A DNA stretch of 64,000 nucleotides, taken from NCBI RefSeq assembly GCF_019656055.1, contig NZ_BPKY01000006.1, forward strand, positions 1 to 64,000. The letters are read 5' to 3'. Under the pieces are notes generated by a model, which was not told where the DNA came from, did no database searches, and saw nothing but the letters and a program-made list of their open reading frames with translations. Origin of the DNA: Leuconostoc miyukkimchii (GTDB lineage: Bacteria; Bacillota; Bacilli; Lactobacillales; Lactobacillaceae). The translations under genes and the position numbers were made by a program. Shown here piece by piece: positions 44,381-53,696 of this stretch; the first letter of the stretch is position 1; each line of letters starts with the position of its first letter.

Positions 44381-46063
44381 ATGACATATTCTGTAGATAT
44401 CAAACCTAATGAAGTCGCAGTATATGCGCTAGGCGGACTAGGAGAAATCGGTAAGAACACATACGGTATTGAGTACCAAAATGAAATTATCGTTGTTGAC
44501 GCGGGTATTAAGTTCCCGGAAGACGACTTACTCGGTATTGATTATGTTATTCCTGACTATACTTATTTAGTTGACAACATCGATCGCGTAAAGGCACTGG
44601 TTATTACTCACGGACACGAAGACCACATCGGTGCTATCTCTTATTTTTTACAATCAGTTAATGTGCCAGTTTACGCTGGTCCACTGGCTATGGCTTTAAT
44701 CAAGAATAAACTTGAAGAAAAGCAAATGTTAAACCGTGTTGAATTACACGAAATCACTGATGGATCAATACTTGAATTTGACAAGTTAAGTGTTGAATTT
44801 TTCCGTACAACTCATTCAATTCCCGATGTATTTGGTGTTGCTATACACACACCCGTTGGTACAATTGTTGAAACTGGTGATTTCAAGTTCGACCTGACAC
44901 CAACAACTAAGCAGCCACCTAACCTATGGTCAATGGCACGTATAGGTGAAAATGGTGTCTTACTTATGATGAGTGATTCAACCAATGCTGAACGTCCTGA
45001 ATGGACTAAGTCAGAAGCGTGGGTTGCTAAGTCTGTCGAACGTATTTTTGACAAAATCGAGCATGGTCGTATTATTTTTGCTACATTTGCTTCTAATATG
45101 AATCGTGTACGTATGGCAACAGATGCAGCCATCGCACATGGTCGAAAAATTGCTGTCTTTGGTCGTTCAATGGAATCAGCTGTAACCAACGGTCGTGCAC
45201 TTGGTTACTTAAATATTCCAGATGACATGCTTGTTGAACAATCAGAAATCAAACATATTCCAGACGATGAACTACTGATCCTTTCAACAGGTTCTCAAGG
45301 TGAACCAATGGCGGCTTTAGCTCGTATAGCTGCAGGAACACACAAACAAATTCGTTTGAAGCCAAAAGATAATGTTATTTTCTCGTCTTCACCTATTCCC
45401 GGAAACACAGCATCTGTTAATCAAGTGATTAACAAATTAGAAGAAGGCGGCGCCAATGTTATTTATGGTAAAGTCAATAACATTCATACATCTGGGCATG
45501 GTGGTCAAGAAGAAGAAAAACTCATGATTGCTTTGATGAAACCTAAGTTTTTCATGCCTGTCCATGGTGAGTATCGTATGTTGAAAGTACATGCATCGTT
45601 GGCACACGAATTAGATGTTCCCAAAGATCATACATTTATCTTAGAAAATGGTGACGTCTTAGCATTAGATGGTGAAAGCGCACGTGTCGCTGGTCATTTC
45701 CCTGGTGATGATACTTATGTTGATGGTTCAGGTATTGGTGATATTGGATCGGTTGTTTTACATGACCGCAGAAAGTTATCGCAAGATGGCTTGGTTGTTG
45801 TTACTGCAACAATTGATATAAAGAAAAAAGAAATTTTATCTGGCCCAGATATTTTGTCACGTGGATTCGTTTACATGCGTGAATCTGGTGAATTAATTAA
45901 TGAAGGTCGACGTATTATTTTTGGAACAATGCGTCGTGTTATGAATAATGCTAATGTCAGTGAAGCAGACATCCGACAAGCTGTAATTGATGATTTATCA
46001 CGATTTTTGTTTAAAGAAACTGCTCGCAAGCCAATGGTTCTACCAATGTTAATTATGGTCTAA
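44381..46063 (+). CDS. rnjA: Ribonuclease J1
   Basis: Metallo-beta-lactamase nuclease with 5'-3' exo- and endonuclease activity, central to mRNA decay and rRNA maturation. The 560-aa protein has the zinc motif VITHGHEDHIGAI, GDFKFDLTP, the beta-CASP signature FATFASNMNRVRMATDA and SSSPIPGN, and a C-terminal domain ending RKPMVLPMLIMV. The ATG begins 2 nt after the rpoY stop without its own strong ribosome site, so it is probably translated by coupling to rpoY. Confidence 0.97.
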   Translation: MTYSVDIKPNEVAVYALGGLGEIGKNTYGIEYQNEIIVVDAGIKFPEDDLLGIDYVIPDYTYLVDNIDRVKALVITHGHEDHIGAISYFLQSVNVPVYAGPLAMALIKNKLEEKQMLNRVELHEITDGSILEFDKLSVEFFRTTHSIPDVFGVAIHTPVGTIVETGDFKFDLTPTTKQPPNLWSMARIGENGVLLMMSDSTNAERPEWTKSEAWVAKSVERIFDKIEHGRIIFATFASNMNRVRMATDAAIAHGRKIAVFGRSMESAVTNGRALGYLNIPDDMLVEQSEIKHIPDDELLILSTGSQGEPMAALARIAAGTHKQIRLKPKDNVIFSSSPIPGNTASVNQVINKLEEGGANVIYGKVNNIHTSGHGGQEEEKLMIALMKPKFFMPVHGEYRMLKVHASLAHELDVPKDHTFILENGDVLALDGESARVAGHFPGDDTYVDGSGIGDIGSVVLHDRRKLSQDGLVVVTATIDIKKKEILSGPDILSRGFVYMRESGELINEGRRIIFGTMRRVMNNANVSEADIRQAVIDDLSRFLFKETARKPMVLPMLIMV

Positions 46064-46074
46064 CAATATACTAC

Positions 46075-46123
46075 TAAAGTCACATTTATATCGGGTAGCC
46101 CCTTTGTATATGCGACTTTTTTT
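46075..46123 (+). terminator. Terminator of rpoY-rnjA
   Basis: AAAGTC...ATAT pairs with ATAT..GACTTT, an interrupted stem of about 48 nt, followed by T7. Confidence 0.7.
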
Positions 46124-46281
46124 ATGCTCTGCTTCCAATTCTGACTGATACTTAATCCATATAGTAAATTCCGAACAATTACTCATATTTTTTATGACTT
46201 TTAATATAAAACTTGATATTAATATTTTTAAACTGCTATCAATATGCTAGAATGGTATAAGTACAAAACAAAGGAGCTATC

Positions 46282-47799
46282 ATGACACAACGAAAATTCC
46301 CTACTATTATGGGTACACAACATCCCGACAATGCTAACGCACCTTTCTGGGACGCTTCACAACAACCATTCATCAGTGCTTACCGCGAAATGAATGAAGC
46401 ATTTGAAAATTTTAGTGAATTAGAAGTTGACGAGTATATGTGGGACTGGGAAGGTAAACATGCCGATGCAGCTGTCATTGATCGCCTATTTAGCACAGAA
46501 TATGACTATTTTAAAGACCATCAGATTGGTCGAGATAAGTTTTTAACATTCCGTTTCCCAAATATTTGGGAGGAAAAAGGTTATAGCTTAATGCAAGCCA
46601 TGACAGCCATTTTAAGCTCTGAAGATTTTGCCCACGATCTTGGTTTTGATCAACGCCCTTTGTTTGAGGCTATTCTACCAATGGCCCAACGCGCAGATCA
46701 ATTGATTGAAATGCAAACTTTATTTGAAAAATTGGCTAATTTCAAATCAGTAGAATTCACAAAAACTGATAAAAACACACCTTATATTGAAATGATTCCA
46801 TTGTTTGAAGATTTCAATACACAACTTCATGCACCTGAAATTCTAAAAGAATATCTAAATCTTCATGAAAAGCACTTTGGATTCCGTCCAAAGTACCTCC
46901 GCGTATTCTTAGCCGGTTCTGATTCAGCTTTAACAGCTGGCTTCATGAGTTCGATAACTGGTAATAAACTAGCCATTGCACGCCTACACGAATTTGCAAA
47001 AGAAGAAAATATTGAAGTGTATCCAATTTCTGGTACTGGCTCTGCTATTTTCCGTGGCGGATTATCACCACTCAGAATTGATCGTTATGTCAAGGAATTT
47101 CCAGGTGTGCGGACTGCTACTGTCCAATCAGCTTTCCGCTATGATTTTCCGCTTGAAAACGTACAATCTGCCATTAAAGAATTAAAAGAAGAATTACCAA
47201 CTGCAACACCACTTCAAATCTCTGCCGATGATCAAAAAATATTAGCAGAAGTGGCTGAAGAATCTGCTAGATTTTATGCAGATACGCTTGACCAACTCAT
47301 TCCGGATATGCAACCAATATTTAAAGCATTTCCTAAACGACGAGATCGACGTCAACACGTTGGTGTTCTAGGCTACTCACGTTCCGTTGACGGCATTGAA
47401 TTACCACGTGCTATTAACTTTACAGGATCATTTTATTCTATCGGTATCCCACCAGAATTTATTGGTTTCGGCCGTGCGTTGGCTAACTTGAATGCTGATC
47501 ATCTTTCTATTTTTGTGCGGAATTACCCTAGCATGAAAAAAGATTTCCGCGAGTTAGCTGGCTATATTAATCTTGATGCACTGCAAATATTAAAAACACA
47601 AAACCCAGCATGGGGTGAAGTAGAACAAGATATTATGACGCTCAAAGAAATTTTCAATCTTGAAATTGGACCTCAAAATAGAGAAGAACAACAACATGCT
47701 GAAATTGCATTACAAGTCGTTCAAATTAAAGAAGGTGCACCAGTCGCACTGACTGCCTTAATCAACCGTATGGCACAGCTCAGACACTTCTTAGGATAA
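46282..47799 (+). CDS. ppcA: Archaeal-type phosphoenolpyruvate carboxylase
   Basis: Carboxylates PEP to oxaloacetate for aspartate and related synthesis. At 505 aa it is far shorter than bacterial-type PEPC (about 900 aa). It begins MTQRKFPTIMGTQHPDNANA, the signature of the archaeal-type family, which is known in Leuconostoc, Oenococcus and some clostridia besides archaea. Other conserved parts are LAGSDSALTAGFMSS, GTGSAIFRGGLSP and GVLGYSRSVDGIELPRAI. AAGGAG precedes the ATG. It is monocistronic, with an extended -10, TGC-TAGAAT, about 30 nt upstream and its own terminator. Base composition matches its neighbours. Confidence 0.95.
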   Translation: MTQRKFPTIMGTQHPDNANAPFWDASQQPFISAYREMNEAFENFSELEVDEYMWDWEGKHADAAVIDRLFSTEYDYFKDHQIGRDKFLTFRFPNIWEEKGYSLMQAMTAILSSEDFAHDLGFDQRPLFEAILPMAQRADQLIEMQTLFEKLANFKSVEFTKTDKNTPYIEMIPLFEDFNTQLHAPEILKEYLNLHEKHFGFRPKYLRVFLAGSDSALTAGFMSSITGNKLAIARLHEFAKEENIEVYPISGTGSAIFRGGLSPLRIDRYVKEFPGVRTATVQSAFRYDFPLENVQSAIKELKEELPTATPLQISADDQKILAEVAEESARFYADTLDQLIPDMQPIFKAFPKRRDRRQHVGVLGYSRSVDGIELPRAINFTGSFYSIGIPPEFIGFGRALANLNADHLSIFVRNYPSMKKDFRELAGYINLDALQILKTQNPAWGEVEQDIMTLKEIFNLEIGPQNREEQQHAEIALQVVQIKEGAPVALTALINRMAQLRHFLG

Positions 47800-47804
47800 T
47801 TTCC

Positions 47805-47827
47805 ATAGCCCAAGTGGGCTTTTTTTG
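47805..47827 (+). terminator. Terminator of ppcA
   Basis: AGCCCA/TGGGCT stem (47807-47812 with 47815-47820) followed by T7. Confidence 0.82.
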
Positions 47828-47868
47828 TTACAATAAGTTTAGTTTATTGTCGAAAGAAATTATTAATC

Positions 47869-48798
47869 ATGCCTAATTTTTATGTCATTCATAATCCTCG
47901 CGCTGGCCGAGGTGCACACAAAAGCATTATCACCACTATTAAAAAAATGCCAAACATAATGGCCTGGTATGAATCTAATTACGCTGGTCACGCGATATAC
48001 CTAGCTAAAAATTTAGCAAGACATGTTGATGCCTCAACTTCAGTTATCCTAGTTTTGGGAGGTGATGGTACATTAAACGAAGTATTAAATGGTTTACTTC
48101 AAATTAAACATGAACCAAAAATACCTATCGCTTATATACCAACAGGTTCTGGCAATGATTTTGCCCGTGGTAATCATCTTGGTACAGCAAAACAAGCACT
48201 AGAACATCTACAACGTGTTACTCAGAGTCAGATGCTTAACATTGGTGAAATTCATGGTGATGCACCCCATCATACGACGAAATACTTTGTTAATAGTATT
48301 GGTATTGGACTTGATGCTGCTGTTGTTGCTCATGCAAATGAGACAGCTTGGAAAAAACGATTCAACAAAATAGGACTTGGATCACTCAGTTATTTAATTG
48401 CTGTTTTAACCATTTTTTTCAAACAAAATGCTTTTCAAATGACTATTACCAATGGAAAAAACTATATTCAAATTCCTAATGCATTTCTTGTCACCTTGAC
48501 AAATCAACCTTATTTTGGCGGTGGCATTGCTATTTTGCCAAATGCGAATTTTCATAAGCATGAACTTGACCTTATAATCAGTGAAAAAACATCTTTTTTT
48601 AGATTTTTAATGATGTTTGCCGCCTTAAAGAAAGACGGTAGCCACTTGAAGTTTAAATCTATACATAAGATTCCACTCGTTCGCGGCGCACAAATACATG
48701 TGCGTGACTTTCAACCGGGACAAATTGATGGTGAAAATCTTGGTTCAGGCACATATGCCTTTAAAATTGACTATCTAAACTATCCTTTTTGGCTATAA
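47869..48798 (+). CDS. DAGK-family lipid kinase
   Basis: 309-aa member of the diacylglycerol/sphingosine kinase catalytic family. FYVIHNPRAGRG opens the protein and VLGGDGTLNEVLNGLL binds nucleotide; PTGSGNDFARG and the C-terminal HVRDFQPGQIDGENLG complete the fold. It differs clearly from dagK at 11807-12796 and lacks that gene's context. YegS/BmrU-like lipid kinases are the likely group. An extended -10 just downstream of the ppcA terminator is its probable promoter; the ribosome site (GAAAG) is weak and 13 nt away. Confidence 0.9.
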   Translation: MPNFYVIHNPRAGRGAHKSIITTIKKMPNIMAWYESNYAGHAIYLAKNLARHVDASTSVILVLGGDGTLNEVLNGLLQIKHEPKIPIAYIPTGSGNDFARGNHLGTAKQALEHLQRVTQSQMLNIGEIHGDAPHHTTKYFVNSIGIGLDAAVVAHANETAWKKRFNKIGLGSLSYLIAVLTIFFKQNAFQMTITNGKNYIQIPNAFLVTLTNQPYFGGGIAILPNANFHKHELDLIISEKTSFFRFLMMFAALKKDGSHLKFKSIHKIPLVRGAQIHVRDFQPGQIDGENLGSGTYAFKIDYLNYPFWL

Positions 48799-48806
48799 TA
48801 GTGAAA

Positions 48807-48861
48807 ATAAAAAGTGAACGTCCGTAACTGAATAAATCCAGTTACGGACGTTCACTTTTTT
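48807..48861. terminator. Bidirectional terminator
   Basis: A perfect 18-bp stem (48813-48830 with 48839-48856), 8-nt loop, with A and T tracts on the two sides, between convergent genes. It is the longest perfect stem in the window. Confidence 0.95.
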
Positions 48862-49798
48862 AGTTAAAACGACCTAATCGTTCTGCCTGATGTGTTACAC
48901 TGACAATTAACTTGCCAGATGTTAATTGTTTGCTAGCTTGTAATATTAAATCGTCTTTATAAAACACGGCTGCAATAGCACTAACTGCTGTTGGTATAAT
49001 ACTACTTGCATGTCCATGCAGAAAAGCATTTTGCATAGCTTCAACATAACTGTTGCTGTTAAGTAATGACCATATAATAGCTTCTAGGGCACTAGCACTG
49101 CGGCCGTCAAGGTTAATATGACTGATTGGAATGTTAGCAAAGTCTGGTAAATTTAATTCTTCAAACGCCACTAATTCTGATTCAAACACTTTATGTCGTG
49201 AATAGTATTCAAATCCAAACGCTAAGCCATTTTCCACAGCGTCACGCATGAGATGGCCCTCTAATATTTGGCTCATAATGAGACTTAACATGCCCACACT
49301 AACTAGTGCGCCTTCATCATTGTGCGTTAGTCCAGCAATACGATGTAGTGTCAACATAGCTGCCTCATCATTGATAAATGATATACCATACTCATGATGT
49401 AAGTACAGAGCTACTGGCAACATTCTAACCAAAATATTTTCACTATCAGCTACATCTTCTAAGATACCTGAAGCTAAAGTGTCTCTATTTTTAGCATAGT
49501 TATCAATTGCTTTTTTAGTAATGCTGTCAATTCGTTGCCGTGTATTTTCTGGTGCGAAGTGCCGCCTTCTATACCAATTTTGAAGATGATTCATAACATC
49601 TGTCAGCTGATATCCTCGTGATAAGCTGGCAATGGTTGTGAGAGATTGACTTGTTTGCGCACCCCAATTTAACTCACCACTAAAATCTACAGGATTATTT
49701 AACAAATCTTCTTGCTGACTATTAGACAACTGTGTCATACTTTCACCAAGTGCCATGCCAAACATTAAAAGTTGTATTGTTGATTGCTTTTTTGCCAT
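48860..49798 (-). CDS. Degenerate ADP-ribosylglycohydrolase-like protein
   Basis: The 312-aa helical protein follows the ADP-ribosylglycohydrolase layout: MFGMALGESMTQ near the N-terminus (usual GxxxGDxxG), GLTHNDEGALVSVGML in the middle (usual THxxP) and a C-terminal ALEAIIWSLLNSNSYVEAMQNA followed by HGHASSIIPTAVSAIAAVFY. Active enzymes carry GxDxDTIA at that last point; here it is GHASSIIP, and the first Asp is Glu. Magnesium ligands therefore seem lost and activity is doubtful. No Shine-Dalgarno precedes the ATG. It shares the terminator with the convergent kinase. Confidence 0.75.
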   Translation of the reverse strand: MAKKQSTIQLLMFGMALGESMTQLSNSQQEDLLNNPVDFSGELNWGAQTSQSLTTIASLSRGYQLTDVMNHLQNWYRRRHFAPENTRQRIDSITKKAIDNYAKNRDTLASGILEDVADSENILVRMLPVALYLHHEYGISFINDEAAMLTLHRIAGLTHNDEGALVSVGMLSLIMSQILEGHLMRDAVENGLAFGFEYYSRHKVFESELVAFEELNLPDFANIPISHINLDGRSASALEAIIWSLLNSNSYVEAMQNAFLHGHASSIIPTAVSAIAAVFYKDDLILQASKQLTSGKLIVSVTHQAERLGRFN

Positions 49799-49803
49799 AT
49801 CTT

Positions 49804-49812
49804 ATTTTAACA
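49804..49812 (-). promoter_or_regulatory. Extended -10 giving a leaderless mRNA at 49798
   Basis: TGT-TAAAAT (TAAAAT at 49804-49809) on the minus strand, five nt before the ATG. No Shine-Dalgarno and no clear -35. Confidence 0.55.
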
Positions 49813-49830
49813 TATATGACATTCTTTAAA

Positions 49831-50988
49831 TTATAGCAATGCTTTAATTTCGCTAACTTTATCTAATGCTTCCCAAGGTAAATCAACATCTGTACGACCA
49901 AAGTGACCAAAAGCAGCAGTTTGTTTATAAATCGGACGACGCAAATTCAAGTGATTGATAATTGCCAATGGTCGGAAATCAAAGAGTTGTGAAGTAATTT
50001 CTCGAATTTTTTCTTCATCAATTTTTGCTGTACCAAACGTTTCAATGTTAAGTGAAACAGGTTGAGCAACGCCAATAGCGTACGCAGCTTGTAATTCCAA
50101 TTTATCAGCAACACCAGCTGCAACCAAGTTTTTAGCAACATATCTCGCAAAATAAGCAGCTGAGCGATCAACCTTCGTTGCATCCTTACCAGAAAAGGCA
50201 CCACCACCATGATGTGCAGCACCACCGTAAGTATCAACAATAATCTTACGACCCGTAAGTCCTGAATCAGCTTGTGGTCCTCCTAATACAAAACGACCAG
50301 AAGGGTTGATATAATAAACTGTTTCGTCATCAACCAAGTCCTGTGGTAATACTTCATCAATCACCAATTTACGCACATCATCACGTAATTGGTCGAGTGA
50401 AACTGTTTCGTCATGTTGTGTTGATAAGACAACTGCAGCAATACGTGTCACTTTGTTATTGTCATCTAGTTCAACACTCACTTCTGCTTTTGCATCAGGA
50501 CGCAAATAAGACAAAGTTCCTGCTTCACGAACGTCACGAATTTTACGCATTAAGCGATGTGATAACGCCAACGTCAAGGGTAAATAACTGTCTGTTTCAT
50601 TTGTTGCATAACCAAAGACCATTCCCTGATCTCCAGCACCCAATTGTTCTGGATCATCATCAGCATTGTCAACTGCTTTTGAAATTTCATCTGATTGTTC
50701 AACAATTTTGTTTGAAACGTTAACAGAATCAGCTGTAAAACCAAGATCTGCTTTGTCGTAGCCAATCTCACGAATGGTGTCAGTAGCAATTTGTCGAATA
50801 TTAACATATGCTGATGTCGACAACTCACCAAAGATGGACACATCACCAGTTGATGTTGTCACCTCAATTGCTGAACGTGCATATGGATCTTGAGTAAGTA
50901 CGGCATCCAAAATAGCGTCAGCGATTTGATCTGCTATTTTGTCTGGGTGCCCTGCGGAAACTGATTCTGATGTAAAGTATTTTGTCAT
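49831..50988 (-). CDS. metK: S-adenosylmethionine synthetase MetK
   Basis: Makes SAM from methionine and ATP. The 385-aa protein opens [20 protein letters not shown] and has [12 protein letters not shown] and [19 protein letters not shown], the ATP and phosphate motifs. AAGGAGG lies 11 nt before the ATG at 50988; another in-frame ATG three codons upstream is only 2 nt from it and is unlikely. GTCATGT and ACATGAC around the start form a 7-bp hairpin that includes the start codon, which may tune translation. Transcribed through a SAM-riboswitch-like leader. Confidence 0.96.
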   Translation of the reverse strand: MTKYFTSESVSAGHPDKIADQIADAILDAVLTQDPYARSAIEVTTSTGDVSIFGELSTSAYVNIRQIATDTIREIGYDKADLGFTADSVNVSNKIVEQSDEISKAVDNADDDPEQLGAGDQGMVFGYATNETDSYLPLTLALSHRLMRKIRDVREAGTLSYLRPDAKAEVSVELDDNNKVTRIAAVVLSTQHDETVSLDQLRDDVRKLVIDEVLPQDLVDDETVYYINPSGRFVLGGPQADSGLTGRKIIVDTYGGAAHHGGGAFSGKDATKVDRSAAYFARYVAKNLVAAGVADKLELQAAYAIGVAQPVSLNIETFGTAKIDEEKIREITSQLFDFRPLAIINHLNLRRPIYKQTAAFGHFGRTDVDLPWEALDKVSEIKALL

Positions 50989-51041
50989 GTTACACATGAC
51001 CTCCTTAAAAATTCAAAATAAAAAGCTACTGGTCGCAAATT

Positions 51042-51190
51042 AAAAGCGCACACCAACGATTAGTCGGTACGCGCTAACGTGACGACTATCTGTACAGATG
51101 GACCACCGTGCTGAAACATGTTGCCATGTTCCACCGGTTGGTGTAGGGTCATTGTGCTGTATCACTCGCCTACTCTTGATAGCTGTTTTA
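51042..51190 (-). promoter_or_regulatory. SAM-riboswitch-like leader with terminator, upstream of metK
   Basis: The leader RNA shows S-box features. CTATC-AAGAG (51173-51182) closes with GATAG (51086-51090) as P1; GTAGG/CCTAC with GAG...ATGA forms a kink-turn-like arm; a hairpin with a GCAA loop follows. The P1 3' strand continues as TAGTCG, which pairs with CGACTA in the 5' arm of a 12-bp terminator (51046-51074, then TTTT). So P1 and antiterminator exclude each other, as expected for an OFF switch. It deviates from the SAM-I consensus in the core. The SMK box common in Lactobacillales is the alternative class but fits less well. Confidence 0.68.
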
Positions 51191-51202
51191 AATTGTAACT
51201 TA

Positions 51203-51231
51203 AGAATAGCAGAGGTTTTCCTAAATTGCAA
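51203..51231 (-). promoter_or_regulatory. Promoter of metK
   Basis: TTGCAA (51226-51231), 17 nt, TATTCT (51203-51208) on the minus strand, starting RNA near 51196, just before the aptamer. The remaining 51232-51319 shows only the weak TACAAT box of the divergent gene. Confidence 0.68.
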
Positions 51232-51319
51232 ATTTAATTATTATCATTAAATATATCCACAACTAACATCTGCTAATAAATAACACGCAACAGCATAAAA
51301 TTAAGGTACAATACTAATT

Positions 51320-52141
51320 ATGGATTATAATTACCAACAACAATCAAATCGACTGCCCGATGGTCGTCAAATTCCTAGGCGTATCACAACAAATCCGCAA
51401 GAACGACGTAGTTATGAAAATTTCACGCCCGCAGGACTTTTCGACTGGCGACGCTGGGTGCCACTAATAGTTATCGTTACCAGTTTAAATATTGTTTGGT
51501 GGCGACAACCACTTTTACATACCAAATCATTGACTGGTGCTGCCATCACATGGCAAATTATGCCATTATTTGGCTATACACTTGCAATCGCAATTGCAAT
51601 GACACTGCTGATGACTCAAAATTTCCGTAGTATTCTAAGCTATTTATTCTTAGGTTTCAGCATTTTATTCACGTTTAGTGCACTCATTCAAACACGACAC
51701 GAAATTTTTATTCTCCTTCTACTCCTAAGTAGTTTTTTCGTTGCTATCCAACAAAACTGGCTTGGCTTACAAAATTGGCTTGGTCTTGTTTTATTGAGTG
51801 TTCTGGCAACTTTTACTGTCCCTGTTAGTATTTTCTATGTCACAAATGATTTCGTCACACAACGTTTTATCTGGCAACTTTTCCCTATGTTATTTGGTTT
51901 TGGTTTTTACTTTACGCCAATCTTGATGCCAAATCCTGATGGTCGCAAACTCAGTATTTTAACACTCGGATTATTTTGGGTAACTGTTTTCAGCCAAAGC
52001 ATAGGCATTAGTACATTATTTATCATTATTTTTAGTTTATTTGCTTTTATTTTACAATTTGTCAAAGCAAAAATTGGTAATTGGCAACATATGGGATATA
52101 TTCTCATGTTGGCTTTGTCAATGTTATTAATTTACCATTAA
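51320..52141 (+). CDS. Polytopic membrane protein of unknown function
   Basis: 273 aa: a polar, Gln/Arg-rich N-terminal tail (about 1-45) followed by roughly seven to eight hydrophobic segments, with WWRQP and MPNPDGRKL in loops. I do not recognise a family; it resembles generic integral membrane proteins with a cytosolic tail. AAGG lies 12-13 nt before the ATG and TACAAT ends 7 nt before it, so a short or absent leader is possible. Divergent from metK and convergent with the UPF0637 gene. Confidence 0.75.
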   Translation: MDYNYQQQSNRLPDGRQIPRRITTNPQERRSYENFTPAGLFDWRRWVPLIVIVTSLNIVWWRQPLLHTKSLTGAAITWQIMPLFGYTLAIAIAMTLLMTQNFRSILSYLFLGFSILFTFSALIQTRHEIFILLLLLSSFFVAIQQNWLGLQNWLGLVLLSVLATFTVPVSIFYVTNDFVTQRFIWQLFPMLFGFGFYFTPILMPNPDGRKLSILTLGLFWVTVFSQSIGISTLFIIIFSLFAFILQFVKAKIGNWQHMGYILMLALSMLLIYH

Positions 52142-52175
52142 AAAAGTTCACCTCGGCCCTGAGGTGAACTTTTAT
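52141..52175. terminator. Bidirectional terminator
   Basis: A perfect 10-bp stem (52146-52155 with 52162-52171), 6-nt loop and A/T flanks, between converging genes. Confidence 0.92.
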
Positions 52176-52771
52176 TTTATTATTTCATAAATTGGCAATA
52201 AATTTTCTATGACTTCTGTGATAGCTAATAAATCTTTCCCAGACTCAAATCTGCTATCGCCACGTGAGAGTTTCATACCAATTAATATTTCGCTATGCTT
52301 TATTTCTGAAAACCGTGTAATAGCTTCTCTATAGGCAGTCACTGATAGTTGGTGAGATACATTAACCATATGATCTAGGCTTATCACAAAGTCACTTGGT
52401 AATTCAGACACAGCTGTTTGGGCTGTCAGGAGTTTTTCAACAGCTTCTACTGTATGTTTAGGTTTCATATTTTCCTCTACGGCTAGGTAGATGTATACAT
52501 GATCTGACCAGATACCCAATTCAAAATGTGGCATCATCTTGTAGCCACGCTTATTTGGTGAAAAAGCGACCCAAGTATTATCTGGCGCATTAGTTGTACG
52601 ACGTAAATGTTTCGCAACATGTGCATACCATGTTTGACCCGAAGCATTTAATATTGGCAATATTGCTTTTGCTGCTAGTTCAAATTTTAAATCAATAACC
52701 GTCTTAATGAGTTGCATCCGACTCTCTAATGAGTCGACATTAAATATGTTAAAATCACTATCTTCAAACAT
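52172..52771 (-). CDS. UPF0637/DUF1054 family protein
   Basis: 199-aa conserved Firmicute protein of unknown function (YktB-like). Recognised from DFNIFNVDSLESRM near the start, HVAKHLRRTTNAPDNTWVAF, NKRGYKMMPHFELGIWSDHV and a C-terminal helical part. AAGGA lies 9-10 nt before the ATG. The stop codon sits on the edge of the shared terminator. It is monocistronic or runs behind yihY, whose stop is 38 nt upstream. Confidence 0.9.
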   Translation of the reverse strand: MFEDSDFNIFNVDSLESRMQLIKTVIDLKFELAAKAILPILNASGQTWYAHVAKHLRRTTNAPDNTWVAFSPNKRGYKMMPHFELGIWSDHVYIYLAVEENMKPKHTVEAVEKLLTAQTAVSELPSDFVISLDHMVNVSHQLSVTAYREAITRFSEIKHSEILIGMKLSRGDSRFESGKDLLAITEVIENLLPIYEIIK

Positions 52772-52809
52772 TTATTAAAATCCTTGTCTATATTCTATAT
52801 GAATGACAC

Positions 52810-53649
52810 TTACTCAGCCTTCAAAACAGTTAACCATTGAATCAAAATATACCCCGTAACTAAAATAGTCGCAATAAGATTTAACCAAATTAACAGGACA
52901 ATTATCGAGCTCATTGATTGATAAAAGCTATACTGTTTTACAGCAAAATTAGTATACAAAGTAAACCCACTGTTTAATAAATTCAAAGCACCGACTTCTA
53001 CCAGGCTTCCTACGGTTACAAATAATATTGGTGCTCGACCTTCTTTTGTTGGTAATAGATAATTCAACATGATCAATGCTAACCACATACCAAGCCAAAT
53101 GAACCACCGCGTTTGGTGCTGTAAAAATGAAGTCCATTGACCATCAGGAAGTTGTTGTAGCACAATTGTCAAAATATTATTACCAACCATTAAAGCACCA
53201 AAAGCAGCAATAATAATTAATAACCAGACAAATGACCAAAATCGCGTCAATAGATTGCTAATACGGTCCTCTACGTTAGCTATTCGGTTAAATGACATCC
53301 GAAACACCGCAATCACTCTGGAAACCGTCCATAAAGTAAATAGGACAGAAAAGGAAAGTAAGGATGTACTTTTGGATGATAAGACAGAACGCAAAATTGG
53401 GGTCACTATTTCCTCTATATTTTGCGGTAACGTGTTATGTATCACGGCAATCAAACTTGCTTGACTCACATTAGTTATCGATATAATGCTAGCAATCGCA
53501 ATTAGCACTGGAAAAACAGTTAATAATGCATAATAAGCGAAAGTTGGTCCAACATAGCCAACTTGTGCACGTGAAAACAATGCCATCAATGTCGATAATT
53601 TGAATTTTTTATCAAGTGTATGCCAATATTGTTTAATTTGATTTAACAT
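52810..53649 (-). CDS. YihY/BrkB family inner-membrane protein
   Basis: 279-aa membrane protein with about six hydrophobic helices; family members were once called ribonuclease BN, a name now dropped. Signatures: VGPTFAYYALLTVFPVLIAI, VIAVFRMSFNRIANVEDR and SIIVLLIWLNLIATILVTGYI. Cell-envelope role unknown. The ATG at 53649 has AGAGG only 1 nt away, too close to act as a normal ribosome site. TGG-CATAAT ends 6 nt upstream, so the mRNA is probably leaderless. Confidence 0.88.
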   Translation of the reverse strand: MLNQIKQYWHTLDKKFKLSTLMALFSRAQVGYVGPTFAYYALLTVFPVLIAIASIISITNVSQASLIAVIHNTLPQNIEEIVTPILRSVLSSKSTSLLSFSVLFTLWTVSRVIAVFRMSFNRIANVEDRISNLLTRFWSFVWLLIIIAAFGALMVGNNILTIVLQQLPDGQWTSFLQHQTRWFIWLGMWLALIMLNYLLPTKEGRAPILFVTVGSLVEVGALNLLNSGFTLYTNFAVKQYSFYQSMSSIIVLLIWLNLIATILVTGYILIQWLTVLKAE

Positions 53650-53655
53650 ACCTCT

Positions 53656-53664
53656 ATTATGCCA
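53656..53664 (-). promoter_or_regulatory. Extended -10 giving a leaderless yihY mRNA
   Basis: TGG-CATAAT (CATAAT at 53656-53661) on the minus strand, six nt before the ATG at 53649. Confidence 0.65.
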
Positions 53665-53696
53665 AATTTTCGCAACAAGTGTACTAAAGATTTATT

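Noticed and set aside
50986-51005. metK start hairpin as a tenth member of the SD-bridging set
   Set aside because: AAGGAGG is already 11 nt from the ATG and the stem includes the start codon, so no bridging is needed.
51307-51320. Leaderless mRNA for the membrane protein at 51320
   Set aside because: TACAAT lies 7 nt before the ATG but has neither TG extension nor -35, and an AAGG site is possible.
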